A program made the position numbers and the translations under genes. From Xenopus tropicalis (lineage: Eukaryota; Chordata; Amphibia; Anura; Pipidae), in contig NC_030679.2 of the NCBI RefSeq assembly GCF_000004195.4, positions 149,531,040 through 149,595,039 on the forward strand: DNA of 64,000 nucleotides, in the 5' to 3' direction. Shown here one piece after another: positions 1 to 10,378 of the stretch. How positions within the stretch are numbered: the first letter of the stretch is position 1; the number at the start of each line of letters is the position of its first letter. The notes under the pieces are model-generated. The model searched no databases, was not told the origin of the DNA, and saw only the letters and a program-made list of their open reading frames with translations.

Positions 1-1011
1 CCAAACCAAAATGGGAAATTTCCCCAAAAGACCTTTGCCAAATAATTCAATAATTCAAAAATAAAATCCCTGTGAAAAAAATGATTTCATTCTAAAAATA
101 AATCTGGTACTTTGGTTTCTATTAACTACTCAATGGATCTACTTATTCAGAGAAGCAATGTGGACAGACTAAAAAAATAGAACTACATGTGCTATATGCC
201 AAGTGAATATTTTTTTAAGCTTTTCGGGGTTCTAAACACGTACAATAAATGATAAAAAAGAACCCAAGAACACAGATAAAGGTTTGGGTGTTATAAGAGT
301 CTTGCCCTAGAGGGACATGCTTTGTTGAGAAAAGTGGGGGAACAGGGACCCTGTGATTGAAGTTTAGTCAAAGATAGAATTAGCTTTGTCAGAGTATGTT
401 TCAGGAAGGTAAGATAGTTGGGCATAGCTAGAAATAGCATCTTTGTGCTCCATCGAAGCATTGATAGCTGGAGGTAGCTCTCCCTTAGGTTTAAATGGCC
501 TACAGTTAAGGGACCACATTGCAGAAAGAAGTCCAGGTGCATCACTCCCTGGACAATTCTAGTGGAGGTGACCCAGACCAATATCTAGTAACCTAAAGGT
601 ATGTATTAAGCTTTTCAAGCATCTCCACGGTGATGTCACATTGCTAGTCTCTTTCTTCACTGTATCTGCCTGTGCAATTCTACCTCGAAGAATCATGAGT
701 ACAACCCTGTTGTGTCAATAGATCTTATGTTCTGTTATTCAAGAACCTCTGGTATCCTACATACTTCATTGACAGCACCAGTGAGGTGTAGTTGCACTAC
801 ACCCCTTTCCTTCGTCTTAGTGAGGGCCCATCTGGGAAGAGGAGTCAGTGGGATACAGGTTCTTCCATATCTGGCTGTTAAAGTACATTTTGGGCCAAGA
901 CAGGTTACAGGACCTTGGATTGTAAGCTCCACGGGGAAAGGAACTGATGTGAATGATGAAATTTCACTAAAAAGACAATTCAGCAATATATATCGATAAT
1001 ATTCACGATAT
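1..1011. other. Gene-free 3' flank of the first OR gene
   Basis: No coding region is supported here; the short open frames have no recognisable domain. The part at about 690-870 is clearly similar to 7535-7700, which lies beyond the OR pseudogene, so it belongs to an older duplication unit shared by the receptor at 1012 and the broken copy at 7591. The rest (1-690) is A+T-rich and unidentified. Confidence 0.6.
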
Positions 1012-2001
1012 TTAAGTTTCATCAATATTAAAATTTGGCCCCAAAGATTGTATGTGTGACTGAACAGACCTAAAAAGTATCACAAGGAAATTTGACATAC
1101 ATTTCTGTAGAGCGACTTTAATCTCATTGTTTCTTAGACTGTATACAATTGGGTTAAAAAATGGGGTTCCAACTGTGTATAAAAGAGAAAGCACCTTATT
1201 TACATTAAATGTATGTCCCTTGGATGGTACCATATAAACTGTGATCAGAGACCCATAGTACGTGCACACAACAATTAAATGGGAGCTGCAAGTGGAGAAG
1301 GCTTTGTGTCTTCCATTGGTAGAGGAGATCCTGAGAACGGCAAGACCAATGGAAATGTAGGTAAAAATGATGAAGAAAATAGGAAAAACAGCAAAAACTA
1401 TGCCAAAAGTAACATCTGTTAGTTGCACAACTTTGATGTCTGAACAAGAAAGCTCAAGAAGAGGAGAAAAATCACAAAAATAATGGTCTATTATTAATGG
1501 GCCACAAAACTGCAAATGACTTATAAGAAGATCTAAAACTAAAGCCACCATAAATGATAAACTCCAAGACCAAAGGCTCATGTACACACGAAGCTTGAAA
1601 TCCATAATGGCACCATAGTGAAGTGGATGGCAGATGGCCAGATAGCGGTCATAGGACATGGCGGTGAGGAGGAGACACTCTATGGCTGTGGAAACACAAT
1701 AGAAAAAGAACTGTGTGAGGCAGTCAGTAAGAAGTATTGTGCCTCCTCCACTTAATAACAAACTGAGCAAATTTGGAGTAATATTGGTAGTGAGCAAGAT
1801 ATCAGAGAGAGACAGCTGGGAGAGAAGGACGTACATGGGAGATCTCAGGGCTGGAACCTTTACCACTAATATAATAAGGAGAAAATTCCCAGCTAAGGTC
1901 AAAGTATAAATCCAGAGAATGACCACAAAGAGCAATGACTTCACAATCTGATTATTCTGGAACCCCAAAAGCAGAAATGATGGAACTGTTGTTTGATTCA
2001 T
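1012..2001 (-). CDS. Olfactory receptor, class II, intact
   Basis: A 329-residue seven-transmembrane odorant receptor, expected in the plasma membrane and cilia of olfactory neurons, coupling to the olfactory G protein. Family landmarks are all present: N-glycosylation site NQT at residue 2, GN at 38-39 in TM1, SPMY at 54-57, MSYDRYLAIC at 115-124 at the end of TM3, conserved extracellular cysteines (C94, C166, C176, C186), KAFSTCSSHL at 233-242 before TM6, and NPIVYSLRN at 283-291 in TM7. The single coding exon is normal for ORs. The start is chosen because the glycosylation site follows directly and a splice acceptor lies 12 bases upstream. The C-terminal tail is about 18 residues longer than in the other receptors here. 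It looks closest to OR6/OR11-like receptors. It is a more distant paralogue of the three receptors downstream, and the pseudogene at 7591 is its closest relative. Confidence 0.95.
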   Translation of the reverse strand: MNQTTVPSFLLLGFQNNQIVKSLLFVVILWIYTLTLAGNFLLIILVVKVPALRSPMYVLLSQLSLSDILLTTNITPNLLSLLLSGGGTILLTDCLTQFFFYCVSTAIECLLLTAMSYDRYLAICHPLHYGAIMDFKLRVYMSLWSWSLSFMVALVLDLLISHLQFCGPLIIDHYFCDFSPLLELSCSDIKVVQLTDVTFGIVFAVFPIFFIIFTYISIGLAVLRISSTNGRHKAFSTCSSHLIVVCTYYGSLITVYMVPSKGHTFNVNKVLSLLYTVGTPFFNPIVYSLRNNEIKVALQKCMSNFLVILFRSVQSHIQSLGPNFNIDET

Positions 2002-2030
2002 CCTGAGCTTAACCTAGAAACACGAGAATA
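2002..2030 (-). promoter_or_regulatory. Probable splice acceptor before OR start codon
   Basis: On the minus strand a pyrimidine-rich stretch ending in TTTCTAG (AG at 2015-2014) lies 12 bases before the ATG. OR genes usually have an upstream noncoding exon spliced just before the coding exon, so this is probably its acceptor. The upstream exon itself cannot be located. Confidence 0.5.
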
Positions 2031-2119
2031 AAATAAAGGATAAATGATAATAAAGCTGAAGAATGTCTTACTCTGATCTTAACTTTTTATATCATGGAAT
2101 AAAATGAGGTAACTGCCAG

Positions 2120-2460
2120 ATAGGAGACTATTCATCTAAACAGCTAAAAAGCAAAATCCAACAATTTGCCAGGTTAAACTTGCTGAATTCATGCAGAAGC
2201 CAATGGCAGAGGTCCCTTCCCTTTCCTGGAAGATCTTTCTTTTGCCACAAAACTTTAGGGGTTTCGGATTTTTTACGCTGGTTTTTTAGTGCAATAACTT
2301 CAAAAAGTTGAATTTTTCCAAATGCATTTTTTTGTAGTAAATGTTATACATGCGGGAAAACAATTTATCAAAATGTGGATTAGAGATTAATAGATAAAAA
2401 CTCACCTACATAAAAGTTTTATAAAAGTGAAGGGCAGATTTAAGAAAATCAGAAGTTGTG
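2120..2460. repeat. A+T-rich MITE-like repeat, copy 1
   Basis: This stretch resembles 4330-4640: both contain a CAGCTAAAAA..CCAA block, a CCCTTCCCTTTCC block and a TTTCGGATTT block in the same order. It has no coding content. It is probably a decayed nonautonomous DNA transposon; the family is not identified. Confidence 0.45.
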
Positions 2461-2668
2461 AAATGTTTGTAAATTCACTTAATGACCAGAAGTAGAAGTA
2501 ATGATACTCTGCTTGGATAACGGAACTGTACAGAGAGGAGGGTTTTTATACCTTTAGAAATGAACCTAATGGCATTTCTCTTACTGTCACTTGGGGCTTA
2601 TATAACATAAAGTAAGGGGCCCTTGGAGAATTGAGCTTGTTTAATATTTGTAATGATAAGGGGCACTA

Positions 2669-2742
2669 TGACTATGAAGATTTTCATCCATCCAGGTCAT
2701 GGTATATCTAGTATGAGTAAATCTAAAGCAACTGGACTTGCT
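2669..2742 (-). mobile_element. Penelope-like element tail fragment
   Basis: On the minus strand this matches the terminal part of the Penelope-like copies at 33567-34258 and 58690-58770: AAGTCCAGTTGCTTTAGA, then TACTAGATATACCATGACC, then GGATGAATGAAAATCTTCA with small changes. Only the tail is present; the ribozyme and reverse transcriptase parts are absent. Confidence 0.7.
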
Positions 2743-2764
2743 GGGTAATCATTGATAAGGGAAG

Positions 2765-3042
2765 AACCTTGTTTCGTACGATATTCGGTGCGTGTATGGC
2801 GGCTCGATGAGGCGACCAATATCGCGAAAGGCTGCGGATATCACCTTATCGATCGGCCAGGTTAAAAGATTTTGATTGGGCGCCATTTAAGGCGCCCGAG
2901 CAAAATCTACGTTCAGGGCTGAATCGGCAGAAGGAGGTAGAATTTCTATTGTTTCTACCTCTGACGATTCAGCCCTGAACGTCAGTGGAGGGTGGTAATG
3001 ATCTTTTGTGCGAAAATTGCTACGTGTATGGCCACCTTTAGT
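2765..3042. mobile_element. MITE with internal hairpin
   Basis: The right end reads CGTGTATGGCCACCTTTA, the same terminus as the MITE at 5206-5556, and a matching GTGTATGGC lies near the left side. Inside is a long hairpin at 2909-2982, with arms starting ACGTTCAGGGCTGAATCG and its complement separated by about 10 bases. A smaller GGCGCC..GGCGCC hairpin lies at 2880-2898. It is a nonautonomous DNA transposon; the left end is degraded. Confidence 0.6.
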
Positions 3043-3389
3043 GATCAGTGAATTTGTCCCATTTCGCTATGCAGAAAAATCCACAAAACTACAGAAACAT
3101 TTCCAAAACGGAAAAAAATTTGCAAAACGTGGGTGGCACGTGACTTTTTTTTTTTTTTTTTGTAGACCTCTGACTTTATTGATGTAACTGCCCAATCGAC
3201 CTGCAACTGAGCTCAAAGGAGTGTGATTTTGTGACCCTCAGTGCTCCTGCATTTTTGTCTAAGGCTGAAAAACATGAGCCTGTAGGAGCTGGAGAAGGGA
3301 AGCAGAAAGCCTTGTACCCAAGGAATCACCAGTGGATAAGCTAAAGGTCAGGGAGATCCCAACAGGAGGGCTACTGTGCAGGCCTTGTA

Positions 3390-4195
3390 CTTTAACTGTC
3401 ACCTAATCCTACTGCAACTCACTGCTCTGTGGGCTTCCCTTATCTAAACTGACCCCATTCCATTCCATCATGAACAGTGCTGCCAGACTCATACACCACT
3501 CCTCCCGCTCCACAAGTGCCACCCCTCTCTGCCAATCCTTGCACTGGCGCCTGTCCCGTACAGGATTCAGTTTAAGGTTCTTGTACTCACCTACAAAGCA
3601 CTCACTGGTGCCGCACCCTTCTATTTAACCACCCTAATCTCCAAGTACCCCCAGGGGTAACCTTCACTCTACACATGACCTCCTTCTCTCCTCCTCACTT
3701 ATCACCTCCTCTCACTCTCGCATCCAGGACTTCTCACTCTCACACCCATCCTCTGGAACGCTCTTCCCCTTCCCATTAGGCACTGCCAGAGTCTCCAAGG
3801 CTTTAAATGGTCTCTTAAAACTCACCTTTTCACTCAAGCCTATAACCTAAACCCTCAGAAATGTGATTACCCACTGAGCACCCCTAACCTTCTCCCAAAC
3901 ACTCACTAACCACTGGGTTTCACCTCTCACTTCGCACTTACTGTCACTTTACTCACCAACATTAACTCTAATGCCATGCTAGTTACCCTGATCTTATGTC
4001 TCAGCCCCCCCTTTTAGACTGTAAGCTCTTGCGAGCAGGGCCCTCCCCCTAGTGTCTCCGATCCTCATCCAAATGTAACTGCAAACCATTTTTGTGAATT
4101 GTTTATATGTACATGTTAACTATTATGTCTTTTGTACCCCTCTATTCTGTAAAGATGGTGCTATATAAATAATAATAAATAATAATACTGTTGGC
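3390..4195 (+). mobile_element. L2-clade-like LINE, 3' end
   Basis: The broken translation carries the hallmarks of the end of an L2/Rex-type reverse transcriptase protein: SYCNSLLCGLP, then NSAARLIHH, then SLHWRL and YKALTG-like words, followed by a 3' UTR with GACTGTAAGCTCTTGCGAGC and a tail of TATAAATAATAATAA units. The frame has several stops, so it is a dead 5'-truncated copy. The assignment to L2 rather than the closely related Rex group is by pattern only. Confidence 0.75.
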
Positions 4196-4295
4196 TTTAA
4201 TAACCAACCTGCCTCTGCTCAGGCTGTCATGGAGGTAACGTTACCGAATGTTGTAAAGTGGCGTGCCACATACCGTCCTGAAGGGGCCCATTTAC

Positions 4296-4660
4296 TTACC
4301 ATCAGATTTTTTTTCTCGATTCAGATTTTTAGCGCTAGATTCTACTATGTATCAAAACAGCTAAAAATCCAAATCCAACAATTCACCGGCTAAAACGTGC
4401 CAAGATCACGAAGATGTCAATGGCAAAGCTCCCTTCCCTTTCCTTAAAGATCCTTCTTTTGTCTCAAAACTTGAGAAGTTTCGGATTTCTGATGCTGGGT
4501 TTTTTTGGGGGTTTTTTCTGACGCTGGTTTTCTGAGTGACAAGTTTTCGCACGGACTTTTCATATCGGATATTTTTAGTAAATGTCAGATGTTCAAGGAA
4601 ATAAGTTTAGTCAAATTTTAAAGTTAAAAACAAAATGAGAAATTATGGAGTTCATAAATC
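4296..4660. repeat. A+T-rich MITE-like repeat, copy 2
   Basis: Second copy of the family at 2120-2460. It starts near TTTTTTCTCGATTCAGATTTTTAGCGC-type sequence that also occurs, altered, at about 37940. No coding content. Confidence 0.45.
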
Positions 4661-4668
4661 TGCACCTA

Positions 4669-5018
4669 AATGATTTGCTACTTATAACAGGCCCAGTGAG
4701 ATACAACTCCCTACAACTCCCAGTAAACCATGGGGGCAGATTTATCAAAATGTGAGATTAGAATTAATCACAGAAAAATTCACCCACTTGCTGTTCATTT
4801 CTATGGGAGTTTTAGAAGTGTATTTATTAAATGGTGAGTTCTAACTTTCACCTATTGATAAAAACCCTTCTAAAACTCCCATAGGAATGAATAGAAAGTG
4901 GGAGAATTTTACTCTGATTAATTCTAATCTCATATTTTGATAAATCTGCCCCCATGATTTACTGGGAGTTGTAGGAAGTTGTATCTCACTGGGCCTGTTA
5001 TAAGTAGCAAACCATTTA
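4669..5018. mobile_element. Palindromic MITE
   Basis: A nearly full-length inverted repeat: the left arm (from TTTGCTACTTATAACAGG) reappears as its complement at the right end, and both arms contain GGGGGCAGATTTATCAAAAT or its complement. The arms are about 165 bases with the centre near 4845. It has no open frame. This is the structure of a foldback-type nonautonomous transposon; the family is not identified. Confidence 0.75.
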
Positions 5019-5043
5019 GTTTGCTCATGAAAAAGGCTGTGTC

Positions 5044-5100
5044 CTAAGTAGGGATGCACCGAATCCACCTTTCTGGGTTCGGCCAAACCCCCAAACCCAC
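5044..5100. mobile_element. hAT-type MITE end fragment
   Basis: TAGGGATGCACCGAATCCA followed by TTCGGCCAAACCC is the terminus of a common Xenopus nonautonomous hAT family; a longer copy lies at 55628-55870. Only one end is present here. Confidence 0.55.
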
Positions 5101-5720
5101 CCTAACGGATAATCTAAGTTGTCCACCAGAATGTTAAGGAGTTTGAACCAGTACCTGGTTATGGCAGGGCAAGACCGTATCAAGAAGATGACTGGTGGGG
5201 TGTTAAGGTGGCCATACACGTTAAGATCCGCTAGCTTGGCAAGGTCACCAAGCGAGTAGATCTTCTCCAGATATCCCCACCTATGGGTGGGCTAATTCAG
5301 TAGTTTGGCCCTGGGGCCAAACGATTGAATTATAACAGGAGCAATGGGCGCAGTCGGTTCGGGGACCACATCAACCAGCCGATACGGTCCCGATCCGACT
5401 ATATCTTTTAACCTGCCTGATCGATATCTGCCCAATTTCAGGCCAGATATCGGTCGGGCATGCCCCTCGTTCCTGCCCCTACACGGGCTGATAAGCTGCC
5501 GAATCGGTCCAAGGGATCGATATCGTCAGCTACAATCGGCCCGTGAATGGCCACCTTTAGGGTGGTCAGGTTACCTGCCCATTGCATGAAGCATACTGTA
5601 ATTGGAGTAATGGTACAATTGGTCCACAATTTTGTACTGTGTTGATACGTGGTTGAGATCAGATAGTTAAAGAAATTTACAGTAGCTTCCTCCCAGTCCT
5701 CTTGGGTCATTTGAGGAATG
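5080..5720 (-). pseudogene. L1-like LINE ORF2 C-terminal fragment, split by a MITE
   Basis: On the minus strand, 5710-5575 reads like the WEEA..YQHSTKLW...TPITV region and 5205-5100 like the SCPAITRYWFKLLNIL region near the end of L1/Tx1-type ORF2, where a histidine/cysteine knuckle and an FW-type motif are usual. The MITE at 5206-5556 lies exactly between the two pieces. The match is judged by eye from short motifs, so the clade is tentative. Confidence 0.45.
5206..5556. mobile_element. Harbinger-like MITE with TTA duplication
   Basis: The ends are AGGTGGCCATACACG and its near-complement CGTGAATGGCCACCT. The flanks are TTA at 5203-5205 and TTA at 5557-5559, the three-base target duplication expected for PIF/Harbinger elements. 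The interior has GATATCGGTCGGGCA and related palindromic words also found at 12858-13160. No coding content. Confidence 0.7.
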
Positions 5721-7534
5721 TCAGCAAGTTAACAGGCCTTAGCTGCCTCAAAAGGTTTGATACTGTAATAAGAACAACGTGGTAGTAGTTAAGAGACTAA
5801 CTTAGTGATATCAGGTTAAGTAGGATAAGCTAAACATTGACAGAGATTGGGTTTTGTGTCAAAGAGAAGAAATGAGCCTGAAACGTATACCAGAGTTGGA
5901 ACTATCTATATAGTATTAGTCTGTCTGTTTGGCATTTGAAAAATAATTGGTAATGAGAGAAGGATAGCATCTGTGTGCCAGAAAATGAAATCTTGGAGGT
6001 GGTGAAGATGTGAGAGAAGTTGCACCATTGAGGGAGCCTGTAACATAGGAGTTGGGGCACTATTTTAGGGGTTGCTATCTACATTTTGTATGGAACTAAG
6101 AGAAAGGCAAATTTGTAAAGTTCTTCTGTGGTGATAGGGATAGTTTTTGGGTTACTTTGGGGTATTCCCCATTGGCCTGCTCAGCTGTCTGGCAGTCAGG
6201 TTAAATCCACTCCTTCACATTTTAGCAAGAGTGTATTTTTTGGCACAAGTTTGCCCAGTAAGACAGTGGATACTCATTAGCACTTCCATTTTGAGAAAAC
6301 ACATTGAAGGAGACAGATGTCTGGGTGCTTGCTCCAGCCTATTATCTATGTATTGCATCTGATTCTTGTTGCACATATGGGAAACATCTGCTGCATTCTT
6401 CAACAATTTTTAACCAATACCCAGATGGAGTGATTGATGCAGGATGGGACAGCTGGGATGCCCCCAACTATTGATCCCTGCCAGAAGTATGACTGGACAG
6501 GTACTTTTTTTTTTTAGAGAGAAAGGCAAAGTACCATCATAGTCCCCACTGTGGGAAACAGGGAGCTTGACTACACATTAAAGTGCCCCACATGACTGTT
6601 GTTCTGGCCTTTTAAAGCAGTGGCTAGACCCTGCTAGACTCTGGGTTAAGGTTTCAGTTATGTTCAGCCCCATAGAAACTATTGCTACAATTAGGGACAT
6701 CTGCAGTTGCATGCATTTTTTCCAGCACCACTGGTACCATTTCCTGTTATATGTAGACCAGAAAGCCCCCGTGGAGTTCACAGTGAGGAAAGAAAATCAG
6801 CCCTTAGCCTTGCTGATAATGGGGCTATTGCTAGAGATAGGGGCCAAGAACACACCTATTCCAAACACTCTCACAAACCCATTCCTGCAAAGAAATATAG
6901 TAATCTTTAAAAGGCTGAAACTGTTCCCTGATGGGAGGCATATGAGACTGACCCCTTAACAGCAAAATACACCCCAAAATGAGCCTTTAGCATGGTGTCT
7001 CGTCTTTGCTCAGAAAGACCATTATAATGGATGACAACTCCTCTTAGGCCTCCCGTGGACAGGCAAATCAGTGATTTCAAGGTTTGTGAACTCTAGGCAT
7101 TTTCCATGCCTTACACTCAAGAGTAAGTCTACAATGAAGTCGAGCAACAATGGGAGGAGTGCATTTATGAAGAAAAAGAAAAACATTGTCCCGGGGGAAT
7201 GTTCCAATCAAATCCCCAAAAGAGTCAACAAGATCTACATTTGCTTTTTGATGGTGTTGGTGAATGGTGGTTCGGTCTCATCATCTTAAATAACCCACAC
7301 ATTCAGGGAAATGTATGGACTGAGCTTGAGATTGTAGGCCTGGAATCCCATTAGTATGTTTCCATTCAGTCAACCATTACTTGGCATACTCCCTAGCGAA
7401 CCTTGCGTCTGGACCACCTGTTGTTTTCCCTGTAGGGGAGAATGTTGTGCTTGCATTATAACTAAACAGTCATGGTTGCCTTAAGGATGTCTTTGCCCAC
7501 TACAACATTTACCAACTCAGCAGGCATGAGTACA
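5721..7534. other. Unidentified gene-free stretch
   Basis: I see no supportable gene. The frames at 6147-6362, 6660-6959 and 7022-7289 are short, lack recognisable motifs and have no matching exon signals. A decayed retroelement is possible, since the L1-like fragment at 5575-5720 may extend into it, but this is not demonstrable by eye. Confidence 0.5.
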
Positions 7535-7590
7535 ACCCTGTTGAGTCAATAAACCTTTTGTTTGTTATTCAAGAACCTCTGGCATCCTAC

Positions 7591-8278
7591 CTACTTCACT
7601 GGTAATATCAGAGAGGTGTAGTTGCACCACATGCTTTCCCTTCCTCCTTCTGTTAGTGAGGGCCTGGTAAGAGGAGTCCAGTGGGATCCATGTTCTACCA
7701 TCACTGGCTGGTAGATGAGAAACATCTCATTGTTTCTCAGGCTGTATACAATGGGATTGAAAAATGGTGTTCCAACTGTGTATAGAAGGGACAGCATTTT
7801 ATTGATATTGAAGTTATGGCCCTTGGATGGTACCATATAAACTATTATCAGCGTCCCATAGTACGTGCACACAACTATTAAATGGGAGCTGCAAGTGGAG
7901 AAGGCTTTGTGTCTTCCTTCAGTAGAGGAGATCCTGAGAATGGCAAGGCCAATGGATATGTAGGTAAAAATGATAAAGCATATAGGAAAAACAGCAAAAG
8001 CTATGCCAAAAATAAGATCTGTTAGTTGCACAACTTTGATGTCTGAGCAAGAAAGAAAAATCACAAAAATAATGGTCTAATATAAATGGGCTACAGAACT
8101 GCAAATGACTTATAAGAAAATCTAAAACTAAAGCCACCAGAAATGATAAACCCCAAGACCAAAAACTCATGGAGAGACAAAGCCTGAAATCCATTATGCG
8201 AAGGGGATTGCAGATGGCCATATACCGGTCATAGGACATGGCAGTGAGGAGGAGACACACTATGGCTGTGGAAAACAC
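7591..8278 (-). pseudogene. Olfactory receptor pseudogene
   Basis: Relic of a receptor closely related to the intact gene at 1012-2001. Reading on the minus strand, it begins abruptly within TM3, just before MSYDRYMAIC. A 9-base in-frame deletion turns the LHYGAIMDF region into LRIMDF. A 14-base deletion near 8057 shifts the frame in the second extracellular loop. It then keeps KAFSTCSSHL and NPIVYSLRNNE, and ends at a deletion of about 240 bases that fuses TM7 to 3' flank. TM1, TM2 and the C-terminal tail are gone, so it cannot make a receptor. The upstream side is replaced by a SPIN-like hAT fragment. Confidence 0.93.
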
Positions 8279-8379
8279 ATATTTCCTATGGTCTTAGGAA
8301 TAATTTTATGGTTGGGGGTCACCACAACATGAGGAACTGTATTAAAGGGTCGCGGCATTAGGAAGGTTGAGAACCAATG
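8270..8379 (-). mobile_element. SPIN-type hAT fragment
   Basis: On the minus strand the element begins CATTGGTTCTCAACCTTCC and continues with GCCGCGACCC, TTTAATACAGTTCCTCATG and GTTGTGGTGACCCCCAACC, which I recognise as the terminus of SPIN (Space Invader) hAT transposons. The flank at 8380-8387 is TTCTAGAC, matching the NTCTAGAN target preferred by this group. Only this end survives; the other side is joined to the OR pseudogene within a GGAAAACACA stretch that resembles both partners. Confidence 0.8.
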
Positions 8380-9424
8380 TTCTAGACTTTTCTAACTTTC
8401 ATTTTCATATGAGCCATTTGTTCTTTGTTTCTTTGGATCCACTCTATTTTTCCAATTTGTTTTGATAAATGAAAACTCATGTTTTCATATGTTACTATGA
8501 GTATAATGTACTGTGTTACTGTGCTTGCCTCGGCCAGTTGCAACTCCCGGTAAAACATGTGCAACAGGTAATTCTTTCCTCTCAAGTAGGTCGCAGCTTT
8601 ACTGTTGGGGAAAGGGTTCACCATTCTGTGGTTCTTAAAACAAATAATAACTCTTTATTTGCAGAATCTCATGGAGGATGATCACACATGATACAGTTAC
8701 TCAGGAATAGATGAGTTCAGGTACCAATGACAGCCTGCAGATTAGTCTCACTTGTAAGTGTCCAACCCTGAGTACATGGACTTCCAAGTAGAACTTCTGT
8801 AGGATGAACCTCTATCCTTAAGCCTGTACACTTGAGTCCCTAACCTGAGGGTGGTACACCCAGGACTCTAACCCTTCTACTTTCCTTGTAGGAGCATCAG
8901 GCTGCTCACTATATACCCTATTCCTCACTCTCACTTCTAGAGCAAGCTATTATAAATCTTCCTAACACTTACTACTCCTACTAGACCTATCTCTACCCAG
9001 GCCTATCAGCACACCACTTCTTTTAGCAAGTGAGGAGCAAAGAAGAGACAGAAAACATGTGATGGCTTCCCCTTTCCCAGACTAGGACATCTTGACACCC
9101 CCTGGCCAGTAACTGAACTGCCAGGCAATACTTTAACCCAGTATAGGGAAACATCTCTCCCACCCAACTTTAAATCAGGGCCTGCTCTTAGCTGACCACA
9201 AACTTCCCAGGGGATGATGCAAAATAGAGGTTTGCAAAACTTTAACCCCCTGTACACTTATCTAATTCCCACTTCATTCCCTTCCTATTGATGGAAACAG
9301 ATATTGATCATTTTAGTCCAGAGTGAAACCAGCACCATATATTAAGAATTATTGCCTACAGGATTAGGGGGATTTCCCCTTACCTTATATGTCTTCTTTA
9401 CTCTCCATACTCACATTTCCATAG

Positions 9425-10360
9425 TCATAAAATGACTCGATTCAACATACATTTAACTAGATTAACTTTTATCTCTTTGTTTCTCAGACTATATATGATT
9501 GGATTTAAAAATGGTGTCCCCACTGTATATAAAAGTGACAGTATCTTATTCATGTTAAATCTTTGTCCTTTCGATGGTGCCATATAAACTGCTATAAGAG
9601 TCCCATAGTACATGCACACAACTATTAAATGGGAGCTGCAAGTGGAGAAGGCTTTGTGTCTTCCTTCAGTAGAGGAGATCCTGAGAATGGCAAGGCCAAT
9701 GGCAACATAAGTGTAAATTATCAAGCAAAAAGGGAACAGCACAACAGGTATGCCCAGAATCATATCTGTTAGTTCCACAGCTTTATAGTCTGAGCAGGAA
9801 AGTTCAAGAAGTGGGGCAAGGTCACAAAAATAATGATCTATAACAAATGGGCCGCAGAACTGCAAACGATATATGAGAAGATTTAAAACCGAGCTTACTA
9901 TAAAACCTAAGCCCCAAGAACAAAGACTCATATAGAGGCAAAGCCTGAAACCCATAATGGAGGCATAATGAAGTGGGGAGCAGATGGCCAGATATCGGTC
10001 ATAGGACATGATTGTGAGGGTAAAACATTCTATACCTGCTGATAAACCATAAAAGTAAAACTGAGTGATACAACCAGTAGCAGATATTGTGCCCCCTCCA
10101 TTCAGTAATAACCACAAGAAATTTGGAGTAATACTGGTACTGAGCAAAACATCAGCCAGAGACAGCTGGGAGAGAAGGGCGTACATGGGAGATCTCAGGG
10201 CTGAGACTGTTATTACCAATATAATTATAAGAAGATTTCCAAATAATGTCACAATATAGACCCAGAGAAACAGAACAAAGAGAAACTCATTGATTATCTG
10301 AGAGTTCTGAAATCCCAAGAGAAGGAAAGATATACCTGATGTCTGATTCACCTTATGCAT
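9425..10360 (-). CDS. Olfactory receptor, class II, intact (block A)
   Basis: A 311-residue odorant receptor of usual length. It shows NQT at 5-7, GN at 41-42 in TM1, SPMY at 57-60, MSYDRYLAIC at 118-127, cysteines C97 and C179 for the conserved disulfide, KAFSTCSSHL at 236-245 and NPIIYSLRN at 286-294. Single coding exon without frameshift or stop. The ATG is supported by the downstream glycosylation site, by identity of the start in three paralogues, and by a splice acceptor three bases upstream. Its nearest relatives are the receptors at 17848 and 32354; the three came from tandem block duplication. Resembles OR6/OR11-like receptors; the ligand is unknown. Confidence 0.96.
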   Translation of the reverse strand: MHKVNQTSGISFLLLGFQNSQIINEFLFVLFLWVYIVTLFGNLLIIILVITVSALRSPMYALLSQLSLADVLLSTSITPNFLWLLLNGGGTISATGCITQFYFYGLSAGIECFTLTIMSYDRYLAICSPLHYASIMGFRLCLYMSLCSWGLGFIVSSVLNLLIYRLQFCGPFVIDHYFCDLAPLLELSCSDYKAVELTDMILGIPVVLFPFCLIIYTYVAIGLAILRISSTEGRHKAFSTCSSHLIVVCMYYGTLIAVYMAPSKGQRFNMNKILSLLYTVGTPFLNPIIYSLRNKEIKVNLVKCMLNRVIL

Positions 10361-10378
10361 TGCCTGGAAACAAAAGAT
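10361..10378 (-). promoter_or_regulatory. Probable splice acceptor before OR start codon
   Basis: The minus strand reads CTTTTGTTTCCAG then GCA and ATG, a strong acceptor directly before the coding exon. The same sequence precedes the receptors at 17848 (AG at 18788-18787) and 32354 (AG at 33282-33281), as expected for OR genes with an upstream noncoding exon. Confidence 0.65.

Noticed and set aside
291..581. 96-codon minus-strand frame near the left edge
   Set aside because: Considered as a retroelement remnant, but no family motif could be named.
6400..7300. Possible retroviral or other retroelement coding remnant
   Set aside because: No protease, polymerase, envelope or LTR signal could be recognised, so I do not call it.
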